Origin: Morella rubra
Lineage: Eukaryota; Streptophyta; Magnoliopsida; Fagales; Myricaceae
Direction: 5' to 3'
Length of the DNA stretch: 64,000 nucleotides
NCBI GenBank assembly: GCA_003952965.2
Contig: CM025852.1
Coordinates: 27,325,448-27,389,447, forward strand
The translations under genes and the position numbers were made by a program. Shown here one piece after another: positions 38,601 through 49,453 of the stretch. Each line of letters starts with the position of its first letter. The stretch's first letter is position 1. The notes under the pieces were generated by a model, which saw only the letters and a list, made by a program, of their open reading frames with translations, was not told the DNA's origin and searched no databases.

Positions 38601-39100
38601 ATTGTCATTTGTTGAAGGTATTAGCAACGAGAATTTATTGAATCATGACAAAGCATAGCTTACTTTGAAAATGATTATATGGGTGAAGCGATGGTGATTC
38701 AGACTATGCAAGTGGAAATAATCCTGGGTTGATGCAGTTCGTCTGGGAAAGATGATCATGATATATACTACAAACTTGCTGTTAAGTACTGAGTTCTAAA
38801 AGTTATTGCTCCTGCGGCAGTATTCTGAGCTTAGAGTTTTCTCACTCTTTCAGACGTCTATATTCACAAAGTGGGAAAAATATCAGTTTAGTAATGCATA
38901 GCCCACTGTCCCAGGATGTCAATCTGAGCTAAACTCAAAAGGTTTGCATAAAAAGAAGTGCAAGGGATTCCTATGATCGAAGGAAGGAGAGGAGAGGGAA
39001 GTTGGATGAGCATCATCTTAATGTCAAACCAGATGTCTTATTAACAAAGGATCAATCTAATATTCTACTAACATAGTGCTTAAGTGTCGATCGGAATTAA
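35694..39100. other. Unassigned indel-rich sequence, probably repeats
   Basis: No exon or domain was recognised although phosphatase exons 5 onward should lie between 35694 and 40680. Composition shifts locally: purine-rich around 36000-36700, AT-rich with acaaa/tttgttca words around 37380-37680. It may contain further LTR elements. Confidence 0.4.
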
Positions 39101-39136
39101 TATATCCAATATCCTCAGAAGATGTATTGGGATCAG

Positions 39137-39440
39137 TGGCGGAGGGAGGGGGGTCCAACCGGCCCTGCCTGGTTGGACCCAATGCAAAATGTTCAAAAAT
39201 ATATATATATATATATGATGCTTGATTGGTAAATTTCCTGAGGAAACTGAAAAAAGAGATCCATGATTACACTCCATAACTATTTTCGGATGGAACACAT
39301 CTTAAAGAATATCAACATCACATTACAATGATTACATGGTGTCTGAATAGAAAACGTGGCGGAGGGAAGCGGGGTCCAACAGGGCCCCAATGCAAAATGT
39401 TGAAATATATATAGCTTGATTGGTAAAATTTAGTTTGGTC
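39137..39440. repeat. Direct repeat pair of about 85 bp
   Basis: 39137-39232 and 39356-39435 share ggcggaggga, ggggtccaac, ccaatgcaaaatgtt, atatatata and gcttgattggtaaa. The first copy contains a short (AT)n run. GC-rich gggg/cccc ends suggest a transposon terminus, class unknown. Confidence 0.75.
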
Positions 39441-40680
39441 AACATGCATGTCACAGTAAAAATCCAAACTACTAAAAAAGACACTACGGAGTGATCTGTT
39501 CTTTTTCTGACTTCCATTTGCCTTTTATACCTGCCCTTCTTGCTCATTGATAGTGTCTCTTGCACCTACATCACTTTCAGTATAACAACGATCTGGCTTC
39601 AAAATTGAAGAGAATGGATTGATTTGCGATTAAAGTGATTGATTTCCTTGAAATAGAATCTCATTTTGATGTTTCTCTCTGATTTAAGTTTATATACACA
39701 ATATGAATAGACGTGTTGGTTTTAGATTAAGATCTTTGGTACTTTTTTAAGATGTGATGTTTGTTATGATTTATTTGTAGACTGAAAAGTAGCTTGAGAT
39801 AATTGAAATTTTTAAGAGGACATTTCAATTTTTGATATTCTATTAGATGGAACTCTGTATAATCTTAGAAGTCAAATGTTTGAACATGTTCTTTTTTTTT
39901 ATTCACTTGTTAAAACAAAAAGTAAATATCAGAATTTAAGTGCTCTTCCTTCCAATAACAAGAGAGGGGGCAAGTTGCAGAGGCTAAGCAATCTTTGCTC
40001 TAAGATTGTACATAAATTAACATAATAAGTACAAACTAATTGTTGCATCTTTTCTATTAACTTTGCCTATCCAAATAAAGCACCATGATTACCCAAAACA
40101 TATAGCGTCATTATTATTGTGCCTTTACCACAATTTAGTTGGGTTGGGTGACTAAATAAATTAGCTGTCATGTGGGAAACTCACTTTCTGTCATGGCTTA
40201 TTTTCACATCAGCTCCCTCATTATTTGTAATACCAAAATGAATTTAATTTTTAAGTTCTTAACTTTAATATTTTAACTCTAAGACATTTTTTATGTACTT
40301 AAGTAAAAAAAAATTTCCTATCATTTTCCTTTAGGAGTTGGCCCTCATTCAGATTCATTCCTGACTCCCACTGACAGGGATCTTTAGTTTGGGTAAACTT
40401 ACTTCATTCATGATTCTTGAGCAAGGCGGTGATATAGAGATGCTTTTGGATTCGCAAATGATATGAAATTCGAAACTGCAATCAGTTTAGGCTGCAATAT
40501 TCCAATAAATTATTCATTATAATTGAAGAAACGAAAAATTGTTTAATCGGGACAGCAAGAAATGCAGTAAAAGACCCATAAGTACTTTACACATCACATG
40601 TTCTTTTTTTTTTTTCTTTTCAGCACACTATACCAACATATTTATGAAGCCTAAGAACAAGATGAGAGCAATGGATATAC
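39441..40680. other. No gene seen; intron of the phosphatase gene
   Basis: AT-rich sequence downstream of the exon 4 donor (intron starts at 40680). No terminal repeats or ORFs of note. Confidence 0.5.
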
Positions 40681-41390
40681 GTTTAACAAACCGCCTGAAA
40701 ATACTGCAAAGGAAATCAGCCCGCTGATTGATCAATTGGAACTTCAAAACAGCTTTGCCAGTCTTTGAATACTTTGAATTGGAGATCCGCGTACTTGAAC
40801 TGCAGTGAAGACGTCAATATCACACAGGTGAGCAAGAGAAGCAAAAGCAAAATAGTTTACACAAAGCCAAATCCAAGTAATTTTTCCACTTTTTATTTCT
40901 TTAGATTAGTGGAGAATCCCAGTGCACTGAAATAACTTTCCCGTGCTAAGGCACAGGGCAAAGTCTAGACATCTGAGCAACTCCTATCCCAAGTAGCATT
41001 CGAGTTCCAGGTGGATCAACCTTGGAACATTACCTGGATCATAACCAGGCATCCTGAAGGACAAATCTGCAAGTTTTATATTAGCTTTAATCTCAAGTTT
41101 TACGCACCTTGATCGGGGTTGTGCATATGTATGGAACCTGATTGTAGCAGGCAGGGGGATATGGACATGGACCTTCTTCCTCATTATCTGGCAGACAAGT
41201 TGAAGAACTGCGATTTCAAAACAAAAACATCCCTTCAATTTATGCATTTACAGAAGATGCAGAATTTCTAGCATTAATATATTGTTCTCCATGTGCACAA
41301 CCTTCGTTCCACGACAGTAAGCTTCATCTCTGCTAAAAGAACTCATTTATGTGTACAGAGAACAACTAGCTAGACCATACAAACTCATAC

Positions 41391-41610
41391 TGTTGAAAAT
41401 GTAAAGTCCCACATTGCTAAAGCAATGTGGGCAATTGAAACCAATGCTTATAAATAAAGCCTCAATGTAACCTTTGAATATAAGTGAGAAAACCGAATGC
41501 CCAGTTGGGCCTTTCAACAGTGGATGTAGGTCAATGACCGAACCACTTAAAATCTTGTCTCACTTATTCAGTTTAATTTTTTTTAAGTTAAAAAATTTTT
41601 ATTTCTTACA
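41391..41610. mobile_element. Solo LTR, TRIM-like, with 5-bp target duplication
   Basis: Begins TGTTGAAAATGTAAAG and ends TTTCTTACA. It is flanked by catac at 41386-41390 and 41611-41615. At 220 bp it is short for an LTR. It has a dyad cccacattgc...gcaatgtggg near its start and a TATA-like tataaataaag. Such cccacat-starting short LTRs occur in plant TRIM elements. It sits in the intron between phosphatase exons 2 and 3. Confidence 0.85.
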
Positions 41611-42519
41611 CATACTGCTGGAGCTGTACTTAACTTGAAGTTTGCGGGAGAAAAAACCGACCCAAGACCCAATCATCCTTGGAAGGATCTGGGTTACAAG
41701 ATTCACAGTCTCCCATTCAGTATCCTCCCCCTGTAATCATATGAAGATGAAACACCTCAAAACTTGAAGACATACATTGACATATCATGAACATCAAAAC
41801 TTGATTGTGACTAGTCTAAATTTAGACAGGATTCATGTTATGAATAAGTAATTCAAGTATGTTTGATAAACAATGCAGGGCATGAAAAAAACTGTATATG
41901 CACCTTATAATTAATAACGTTAAAACCTGTTAAATTGATCAATGAACTATCGAAATCTAAACGATCATAGTAAAATCAGATTACAATATGATTGGTGCAA
42001 TTGTGGTGCCACAAGAATGGGATACTTTGACTAGACTGGTATTCTATGACTACCAATAAGCAAAAGTAGTTATCCTTAATATAAGCTCGATTTTAGTATA
42101 ATTAGCACTAAACTTAATATCAAAGCCCCATGATTACTTTTATTACTTTTTATCTGGTGAAGCATGAAAAATTGTTGAACTTCCAGGTACATTGGGCTCC
42201 ATTTGGTTATACTATTTCCATTTTGGTAGATTTTTTGCTTTTCGCTACAAGCTTGTACCTTTAACCCGAGAACGTGCGGGCTGGCTTTGATGGAGACGGA
42301 CTCACGCATTGCAAGAGGGGCCTTTTGAATGGTAATCTTGGACAGTGGCTGCATGGCGGACCCACTAATGTGAGCAAAAGTCACGCTCAAGCTTGCCAAG
42401 AACAAGAGAACCACAATCGGGAACAACTTTCGGCAACGAGCTAAACTCTCTTCCATTTTAGGGATGTCAAACCTCCCCAGAAAAATCTATAACTTAGAGA
42501 AGCGAACTGATTGATTGCC

Positions 42520-42526
42520 TTTTATA
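42520..42526 (-). promoter_or_regulatory. TATA box of the phosphatase gene
   Basis: Minus-strand TATAAAA inside TTGTTATAAAAGGC, about 64 bp upstream of the ATG at 42456. Spacing is compatible with a short 5' leader. Confidence 0.5.
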
Positions 42527-43129
42527 ACAAGTTTGGGAAATGTATATGCCATCTAGATTCCTAGAATTATCCATCTCTGTCCCCGCAAGAGTTTTTCTCT
42601 GTTTCTTCTCTTTTTGGCTTTTGAAGTTTCTTTCGGGACCATACGATAAGAAGCAGCAGTATGTGTATCGTTATTTTGGCCTTTGGATTTACTTTCGGGA
42701 CAACGGAGGAGGAGGATAATGGGGGCAAAGGCCAGGGGAGAAGAGAAGCGGACGAGTTGCGAGAGACCGCGACAGCCGACAGGTGATCTATGCAGTTCGT
42801 GCGCCAAAAGCCATTGAATCGGTCAGTGTACGTCAACAGTACATTTTATTTACGTGTCTAACATTCAGTATAAGTCAAAATCAACGACAAAGGTCAACAT
42901 GACATTTACAGAAACAATAATATGTTCTTCCAGTATTGTGTACGCATACGGCCATAGATGGTTTTTAATTGCAGATAAAAGGGAAAAATAAATTTATCAA
43001 CCAACTTCCTAAAAGTGGTCTACATTGATTAACCATTGATTAACCAATGCACTTGCGATGGCTCCTCCCACACATGCATTTGTCGACCAGTATGCTGCAC
43101 AATTACAGTAAAATCACCACTAATCGGCA
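42527..43129. other. Upstream region of phosphatase gene, no gene seen
   Basis: Short minus-strand ORFs at 42553-42836 overlap in different frames and have no family resemblance. A ttgattaacca direct repeat occurs at about 43026 and 43039. Confidence 0.45.
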
Positions 43130-43300
43130 CTCACCTCAACTCAAAGAATGGAAAATTTGCTTGAGGCACTCCATGGTTTTAAGTAACCAGACATCTAAGG
43201 CACCGATGGCCTAGCCCCACAGAGTAAATACGACAGCCGGCTAAACCTGTAACTTCACGTTTACTCTCCTGCCATTCCTGTATTTGTCAAACTGGAGTAC
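43130..43300 (-). pseudogene. B3-related fragment, copy E (decayed)
   Basis: Minus strand matches the family at nucleotide level: a LTNTGMAGE-like start and a TATTTACTCTGTGG...TAGATGTC block equal to the YSLGHPCPRCQDV region, plus an agaatggaaaatt block as in copy A. It has stops and frame shifts. Confidence 0.55.
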
Positions 43301-44160
43301 AAAGAAAAGATGAGGTAAATATTGATATTTCAGCAGTAAAAACGTGATGGGGCCTTGTGAAGGGCCGATTACAAGTGCCTAAAAGTAATCCTTTCACCAT
43401 TAAAAAAAAAAAAAAGGAAGAAAAGTGTAAAATGAAAAACAAATAATGCGCGCCGAGCAAGTATTCTCAAAATAGAAAAGATCGGAAGAAAAATCTCACT
43501 AATATATGGAGGATGGATAGATGACCGGTATCAATATAGAAATAGGAATATATGGAGACTTATTTTGCCCAGAGGTATGGGGGTCTTTGTTGTGAAGTTG
43601 TGCGACTGATTCAAGTACTTATAATATAATGGGATGCTTGGACGATGAAAGAAAACAAAACGGAAATACATAATTGAAACATAATGTAGAGAGGTGAAAG
43701 AGTAAGGAGAGACAGATATACGTCGTTCTCAGTCTTCTTTATCCTTTTGAATCAGATTTTGATCTCTATGGATCTGTCTCCGTATCATATACTCAACTTC
43801 TGTTACTCTGTAAACTTTCTTTTTAAAAATAGCAGTAAATCAGGGTTTTTTTTTTCATATTTCCTAAATAAACTTGTCCTTTTGGGGACAATTGTGGCTT
43901 GTCTAATGGGCAGAGACATCGGTTTCAGCGCCTTACTTTATGGAAAAGGAAAAGAGGATAAACTGCCAACAATTTGGTTTTAACAACAGATGATAGAAAT
44001 AGCATCACAGGCATCACCCCAACTTTTACCTATGCTGATCCGAAGAGTGTCATGGAATGAAAGACACTAGCTATTCATGCAAGATATGTGCACAACCCAA
44101 ATAACAGTACTGGGAGTAGCAACTATAAACTGCTGAGGAAACGACATTTCCTCTCGTCTT
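43301..44160. other. No gene seen
   Basis: AT-rich and purine-rich sequence. A 78-codon plus-strand frame at 43747-43983 lacks any recognised domain. Confidence 0.5.
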
Positions 44161-44700
44161 TCCATCTAACTTGGCTTAAAAGTTTGTTGTGATCGTTCCA
44201 CACCATTGCGAAGTTGTGTCCGTTAAAAAGGCTTACTCTTGTCATCTTTTAGGTGTCTAAACTTGCAGGTTGTGTTCCAGAATATGTCTCGGCATTCTCC
44301 TCTAAGATTTGACGATCTTCTAGCATCTATTGGCTCATTAATTGATCAAGAAGACAAACCTTCGGAAGTGGAGATGGTTGGTTGATGCTGACAGAAGGTG
44401 ATAATGAAAGGAGGTTCATTCCTTGGGCTTCCACTCCCCCAAAGGTTCCAAACAGCAGCTATCTCCTATCCATGACACATCTGTTGATGGTAGTCATAGC
44501 CAGAGAATTTTTTGTTTGGATCTAGCGGGCAGTTCATATTCATGTATTTTCAGTATTTGCTTGGGAGCCACATATGTATTGCAGGAATTGTTCATGCATG
44601 GAAATGCGAGGGTATTTTGCCCCAATTAAAGAAAGCTGTGTTTTGGAGTTGTACTTGTACAAAGACCTTCAGAACGCCTAAAAAGTATGGGGATGACAGA
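44160..44700 (+). pseudogene. Snurportin-1 last exon and 3' flank, duplicated copy
   Basis: After the acceptor ttgcag at 44263-44268, codons 44269-44385 read VVFQNMSRHSPLRFDDLLAS...EVEMVG and stop, the C-terminus of plant snurportin-1. The following 3' flank (44430-44700) is shared with 49840-50080 and 53580-53830. No upstream exon in this orientation was found, so it is an orphan exon. Its reading frame is intact. Confidence 0.85.
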
Positions 44701-45480
44701 GGTTTTTCTCCCATTTTGTAAGCCACGAACCAAAAACGAGTTGCCCTCGATCAATTGTCGCATCTACCCAAAGATTAAAGCCATGCTAGCTCTAATAATA
44801 CGTCAATATAATAGCCTTCGCTGCTTTACCGAAGTTTACAACACCAAACATCAATCGAGACGCCATTGACAAAAAGTAGTCTGATATGACTGTTTGTTTT
44901 CCCAATATTTTGGGGCATGAAAATTTCCAACAAAACAAACACACTCCAAAATTTTTAACTTTTACACATACACACTTCGCCTTTCACAAATCCCAATAAA
45001 TCTCAATAAAGTAAAGATTCTTAAAATTTCGGGAATATTCTCCAAAATTTTGACAAACAAACACCCCCTAAAAGTGAGTGTTCTTTTGAATTTTTAAGAC
45101 GAAAGGCAACCAAGCGGATTGGTAGCCGTTTATTGTAAATGAACGATCAAGATTGAAAGAATTGCTCTCGGCCCGACTCGTGCTGATATTATCGAGTCTC
45201 GACATACATCTGAGAATTCCTTGTATCAATGGAAGATTTCATTCTTACTCCAAGTTTTTAGTCTCCCCGAAGGAATTTGAGGACATGACAGCTGATCAGC
45301 CAAGGGCTCGCTGGCAAGATTTGTGTCTATGGTTCACCAATTAATGGCTTTTCCTTGCGTGTCTATGGTTGCCTTTCTTATTTTGCTCCGACAAAAGATG
45401 CTAACCATTTCACATTCGCCCCCGGTTTTACCCATGCTATATCAAATAATGTACATGGACTAATTGTGTTGCACTGAAAG
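44701..45480. repeat. Duplicated flank shared with 50370-50880
   Basis: Blocks gaaccaaaaacgagttgccct, atcaattgtcgcatctac and aagattaaagccat match 50398-50460. The tgctttacc/agtttac block and the cgaa...atttgaggaca block match 50735-50835. A MITE at 44888-45069 interrupts this copy and a different insert interrupts the other. Confidence 0.8.
44888..45069. mobile_element. MITE, copy 1 (partner at 62832-63014)
   Basis: Begins tgtttgttttcccaatattt and ends attttgacaaacaaacaccc, an inverted terminal pair. The 180-bp body matches 62832-63014 at roughly nine bases in ten. No coding capacity. Confidence 0.8.
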
Positions 45481-45591
45481 AAGATCAGGAAAGCCAGTTA
45501 TTGAATAAAATCACTTGTTTTTTCTTTACATTAACAATAGAGGGAGATAAAGTGAGAAATGCTACAACTGAGAAAAGGCTACTCAAGCGAG

Positions 45592-46132
45592 TTTTTTTTT
45601 TTTTTTCCGAGTAAGTAAGATTTATATTAATATTAGCTAAAATACACAAGGCAATAGGCAAGGTCTAATCAGTTCAAAATACTTAGAATGTCACCAATAT
45701 TAACAGGAAAACAAACACTATAGTTGGGTGAACCTGCACCCTCTGCAATTGTACACAAGGTCAAATTCACGTCCATTCCTACTTTTGTCCTCCTATCCAT
45801 TCCTACTTTTGTCATCCTTTGATTGTCAAATTGGCCGCAAGACCTGCTGTTGTGCAAAGAAGTGTCCCCTAGCGACATACAAGACCCACATAATATTTAT
45901 ATATGGAGGGAGGATCAGCGTAGAGTAACTGGTGAAGCAAATTTTCCATTTTACAACGAAACAATTAAGTCAATGCCTATGTATTTTCACAAACGGAATA
46001 GATATTATCTGTTGGTTATCTTGTTTTCCTGTTAATATTAATGGCATTATAAGTACTTTGGACTGATTAGGCTTTGCTTATTGCCTTGTATTTTAGTTCA
46101 TATTAATATAAATCTTACTTACTTAAAAAACG
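45592..46132. mobile_element. B3-related copy B: two fragments in inverted, head-to-head arrangement
   Basis: The outer arms 45611-45712 and 46022-46122 are inverted repeats of about 101 bp, roughly 87% alike by eye: gtaagtaagatttatatt ... taacaggaaaaca. The left half (minus) carries VNLTLCTIAEGAGS and then jumps to the 3' UTR. The right half (plus) carries QDLLLCKEVSPSDIQD, IYI, FPFYNETIKS and MYFHKRNRYYL, then its own 3' UTR. Both outer edges end in the tail TAAATCTTACTTACT plus A's (poly-T at 45592-45607; aaaaaa at 46125-46130). It sits in the last intron of the minus-strand snurportin copy. Confidence 0.75.
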
Positions 46133-46253
46133 ACATATGACTTCTCCTTTGCCAGCGCAAGAAATTTTGTCAATATATGCACCGGGCAAAAATATCTAAA
46201 TCGCGTGAGGACCAAATCAGCTTCCGGGAGATGAATGTCAAGTATCTACTAAC

Positions 46254-49200
46254 CTTGGAGTAACCATCTGCAAAAGCAAGTGCTCGATTGGACTTGCCAA
46301 GATATTTCAAATCAGCCCTGGCAAGCTTATTTCCATCCAGAAAACTCAATCCTCATTCACGAATAGCAAACCGCAGAAGATTTCCAGGATGCAACCCTGA
46401 TGAAAATTGGACAAATTTAAAATATGTCCCAGGAGCTAAGTTGCTAAACTAAAAGTAAAATTGACATTTTAATAGCTAAGTTTAGACCATTTTTTTTCAA
46501 TTTGGTCCTTCAAATTCAAACTTCAAATCTAAAGCCTTTATATTTTATGCTTTTGACATAGAAGTCATTCCGTCAAACTGCTGTCCATCAGCTTAACGGA
46601 AGGCCAAACCCGTCATGAAGCATGTCCACGTGGCAAGCTTGTATGCCACTTCAGCTGCCCATCTCAATCCCGCATGGCTTTTTCCCAAACAGCATCGTCC
46701 AGCCTCTAAACCCAAATAAGAACAGAACATCGTCGTCAACTTGAATTAGGGTAGTGTTCTTGTAACTGATACAACTTGAATTCTGCATTGTTTATTCCGA
46801 TTTGCGTACCAACCTACAATTTCTATGGTGTCCGAGCTGCCATGGCTTCTAATGGAACTGGAAGTGTCGGTTTAAATTGTACGAACCACAAATACTGAGC
46901 TCGGAAATAAGAGAATCTAAGGATACTGCGATGGAGGCAAATAGCTTTCTTTCTCTTTTTCCCTCTTGCTTGGGTTCTTGTTTTGCATCACAATGCAAGT
47001 GATTCCACCCAAGATTCCCTTCTGCGTTTCTGCTCCTCTCAGAGCAGCCCTTCTACTTGATCTCCTTCAAGGAATGGATGAATGAATTGGAGGAATCTTA
47101 ACCATTTACCATATGGAATTATTTATGAGGCGTGAAAAATGGAGAGAATCGGAAGCTGGCTTAAGCACAGGCAGACATTTAACTCTTTTCCCTCGAGATT
47201 CGTATGCGAGTTTCCTGAGTCTTGTGGAACAATAGCAGCTAATTAGAGTCAGTGCAGAACAAAGTGCTGGTGGTGATGGCCTCATCTCGGCAGGACAAGA
47301 AGACTTGGGAGAAGGCCAGTTGACGACGCTGTTCTGTTCTTATTTGGGTTTAGAGGCACGACGCCGTTTGGGAAAATGTCATGCAGGATTGAGATGGGCA
47401 GCTGACGTGGTGTACAAAGCTTGCCACGTAGACATGCTGCATGACATAGTTTGGTCTTCCATTAAGCTGATGGACGAAAAACTGATGTACAGCAGCCTGA
47501 CGGAAGTGTTTCTAGGTAAGGCATAAAATATAAAGAGTTTTAAATTTAAAGTTTGAATTTGAAGGACCAAATTGAAAAAGAGTTCTAAATCCAGATACTA
47601 AAATGTAAATTTCTCAAACTAAAATAATGAGGAAAATGATAGGGAGGCTAGGTATGTTGGCACTCAGCAAAATAAAGCAATTTCCTATATAAAGTTATGC
47701 AGTCTATTTCTAGGATGCATCAGAACCACTTAGTAGGTATAGACAGTCATTGTCAAATTAGATGACACCAAACTCACCAACCAATTCACCGAGTAGGCTA
47801 ATTATTTTGGAGTCTAAAGCTAAACAAACCTTTTGCACAAAGCCCTCGTACAAGAAGCCAAATACCACAGGAGGATCATCCGATGTAGTCAAGTTCCCAT
47901 TATCTTGTAGCTCCAGTACCAATTTGATCAAAATAAGTAAATAACTAAAAATTAGATAATCACAATGTATGTCTATAGTACCTATTTACAGGTGTCATAA
48001 AATTTGAAATGACATTTAATATATCAAAAGGCTTTAGGAAGACAATGTAATGAATTTGTCGACCTTGAAATCTAATTTTCTAAGGTTGAACAATTATACC
48101 AGGTATATAATACGAAGCATGCGCTAGAAAAAAAACTTTGTCAGGGGTTTAATAACAAATGAAAAAATGATAGCAAACGATAAAAGGGAACGCAGAATTT
48201 AAGTTATGTAGAACACTCTCAAGGTGCAAGTTTTGAGCGCAAACTACACAGCAATAGTTATACCATAAGAAAATAAATGCACACTTTAAACTATTCCATG
48301 TCTGGCATCCTGATACCAGTGTTGTAAACTATACAAATCTATGTCCAACCTTCAAAAACTCCACTATAAATTGCAATTTACTAGGATACAACTCAGTGAA
48401 AAGTTACCTGCTGTTGGCTTGGAATCTGTCCTTTTACTGTCTGTGTCAGTGACATATTGACTACAGTTCTCATCCTTCCACGCCAGTGCTAGCGGCATAT
48501 TTCCAGTCTGATAATGTAAATGCCTAACAAAAAAGAATGAAGGTGACATTAGGAAGGACATAAATGAAAAAGAAACTTTTTTTGCTTGGTAATAATCTAA
48601 CCACACGTGGTGGGGTATAATCCCTTGACCTCAAACCACGAAGCAGCATTAAACCCAAAGGAATCATCGAGTCATAACAGATCCAACAAAATGTATAATA
48701 CCAATAGGCAATAAGTTCCATGATCTGACACCTCTTAATTTATAGACGCTTTTCACAATTAAAATGAGTAAAAAGAATGTGACCCACCCTGTAAAGTGAC
48801 ACGATACGCATTGATGCTACAAATGTGCTTCCTTACACATGGTCTGTCACACAAATCATACGAATTAAAGCCAGAAGTTCTATCTTACAGTCACCAGCCA
48901 TCCTACTCCTCCAAAGCAATGAAGTACGAAAATGAGGACACCAGGACAGAGAATACAATTGTGGACATGAAGGTTCAACAATGACAATTGGAAATCTTCC
49001 AAAGATAAAAAGCAACATTAATGCAAAAGAGCATCATACATCACCATGGGCCAATAAATTATTCATACGGATTTCTCAGCCATTGCAGCATTAAAAATTC
49101 AAAGCATTTAGCATCGGACAGTACCCTATCAAGGTAAAGGATTTTACTTGTTATGAAATATCAAGCCATCCTTGACATAAGGGACTGCTCCCGTATAAGC

Positions 49201-49282
49201 TGCAGAAAGACCAGCTTGGTCACAGTTGTACACTGGAACCAGACAAAACCTGTAGCGATGATAGTCATGCCTTGGGTCTCAA
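46254..49282 (-). pseudogene. SNUPN: Snurportin-1 (snRNP nuclear import adaptor), broken copy
   Basis: Exons on the minus strand: about 49282-49148 (YHRYRFCLVPVYNCDQAG, AYTGAVPYVKDGLIFHNK); 48523-48408 (HLHYQTGNMPLALAWKDEN, CSQYV); about 47925-47830 (LQDNGNLTTSDDPPVVFG, EGFVQK); about 46400-46254 (HPGNLLRFAI, ARADLKYLGKSNRA). Phases fit: exon one ends AA and the next supplies G for Lys. Defects: one extra A in the AAAA run of DTDSK (116 nt where 115 fits), a changed acceptor and an extra G at about 47922, loss of the acceptor G at about 46397, and a TGA inside LLRFAIRE. The N-terminal importin-binding exons and the last exon are absent. Snurportin carries m3G-capped snRNPs into the nucleus; these exons come from the cap-binding domain. 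A 1.16-kb MULE sits in the last intron present. Confidence 0.85.
46446..47624. mobile_element. Mutator-like MITE with long TIRs and 9-bp target duplication
   Basis: The element 46455-47615 (1161 bp) is flanked by aaactaaaa at 46446-46454 and 47616-47624. TIRs of about 245 bp (46455-46700 and 47370-47615) share tcaatttggtccttcaaatt, tatattttatgc, catcagctta and acgtggcaagctt. The interior has no transposase. The paralogous block at 52970-53000 has a single ttttagttt followed by aacaag, that is, the empty site. This is strong evidence for both the element and its ends. Confidence 0.93.
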
Positions 49283-49453
49283 TAAAGCGCACTAGTCACG
49301 GCTTTGATGGGTTTTTTTTGCAGAGAATCAAAAACAAATAATTTTTGTCTAATTAAGTAAGATTCTGGGTCTCATTGAAATTAAACGACGTGTATACTGT
49401 ATGCCCAATATGGTTAACGAAATCATACATGAGTTACATGCCTTGGGTCTCAA
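49266..49453. repeat. 17-bp direct repeat around a 154-bp insert
   Basis: catgccttgggtctcaa occurs at 49266-49282 and 49437-49453. The 154 bp between has no ORF, no clear A tail and no inverted ends. It may be a short retroposon with its target duplication, and it cuts the snurportin exon at its 5' side. Confidence 0.55.

Larger units (their letters stand above)
29317..42456 (-). pseudogene. Purple acid phosphatase (PAP27/PAP1-type), disrupted
   Basis: Exon 1 (42456-42259, 66 codons) has a signal peptide (basic start, then FPIVVLLFLASLSVTFA) and ASPHVLGLK. Exon 2 (41730-41635) has GEDTEWETVNL, then DPSKDDWV and FSPANF in other frames. Exon 3 (41207-41108) has CLPDNEEEGPCPYPPACYN and TTPIK. 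Exon 4 (40799-40681) has TGK, LINQRADF and FSGGL with two small frame changes. Exon phases agree across junctions; for example exon 2 ends AACTTCAA and exon 3 supplies the T of Asn. A later exon at 29497-29317 has GTKQYQFIERCLASADR and SWLIFAAHRVLGYSS of the metallophosphatase domain, then a frameshift and stop in the GSFEEP region. Secreted metallophosphoesterases of this family use an Fe-metal pair; the GNHE and GHVH ligand motifs were not found. A Copia LTR abuts the 29497 exon. Indels in exons 2 and 4 are small, so sequencing error remains possible for them. Confidence 0.85.

Noticed and set aside
40984..41247. 87-codon minus-strand ORF
   Set aside because: Overlaps phosphatase exon 3 in the wrong frame; splice phases with exons 2 and 4 select the frame reading CLPDNEEEGPCPYPP.
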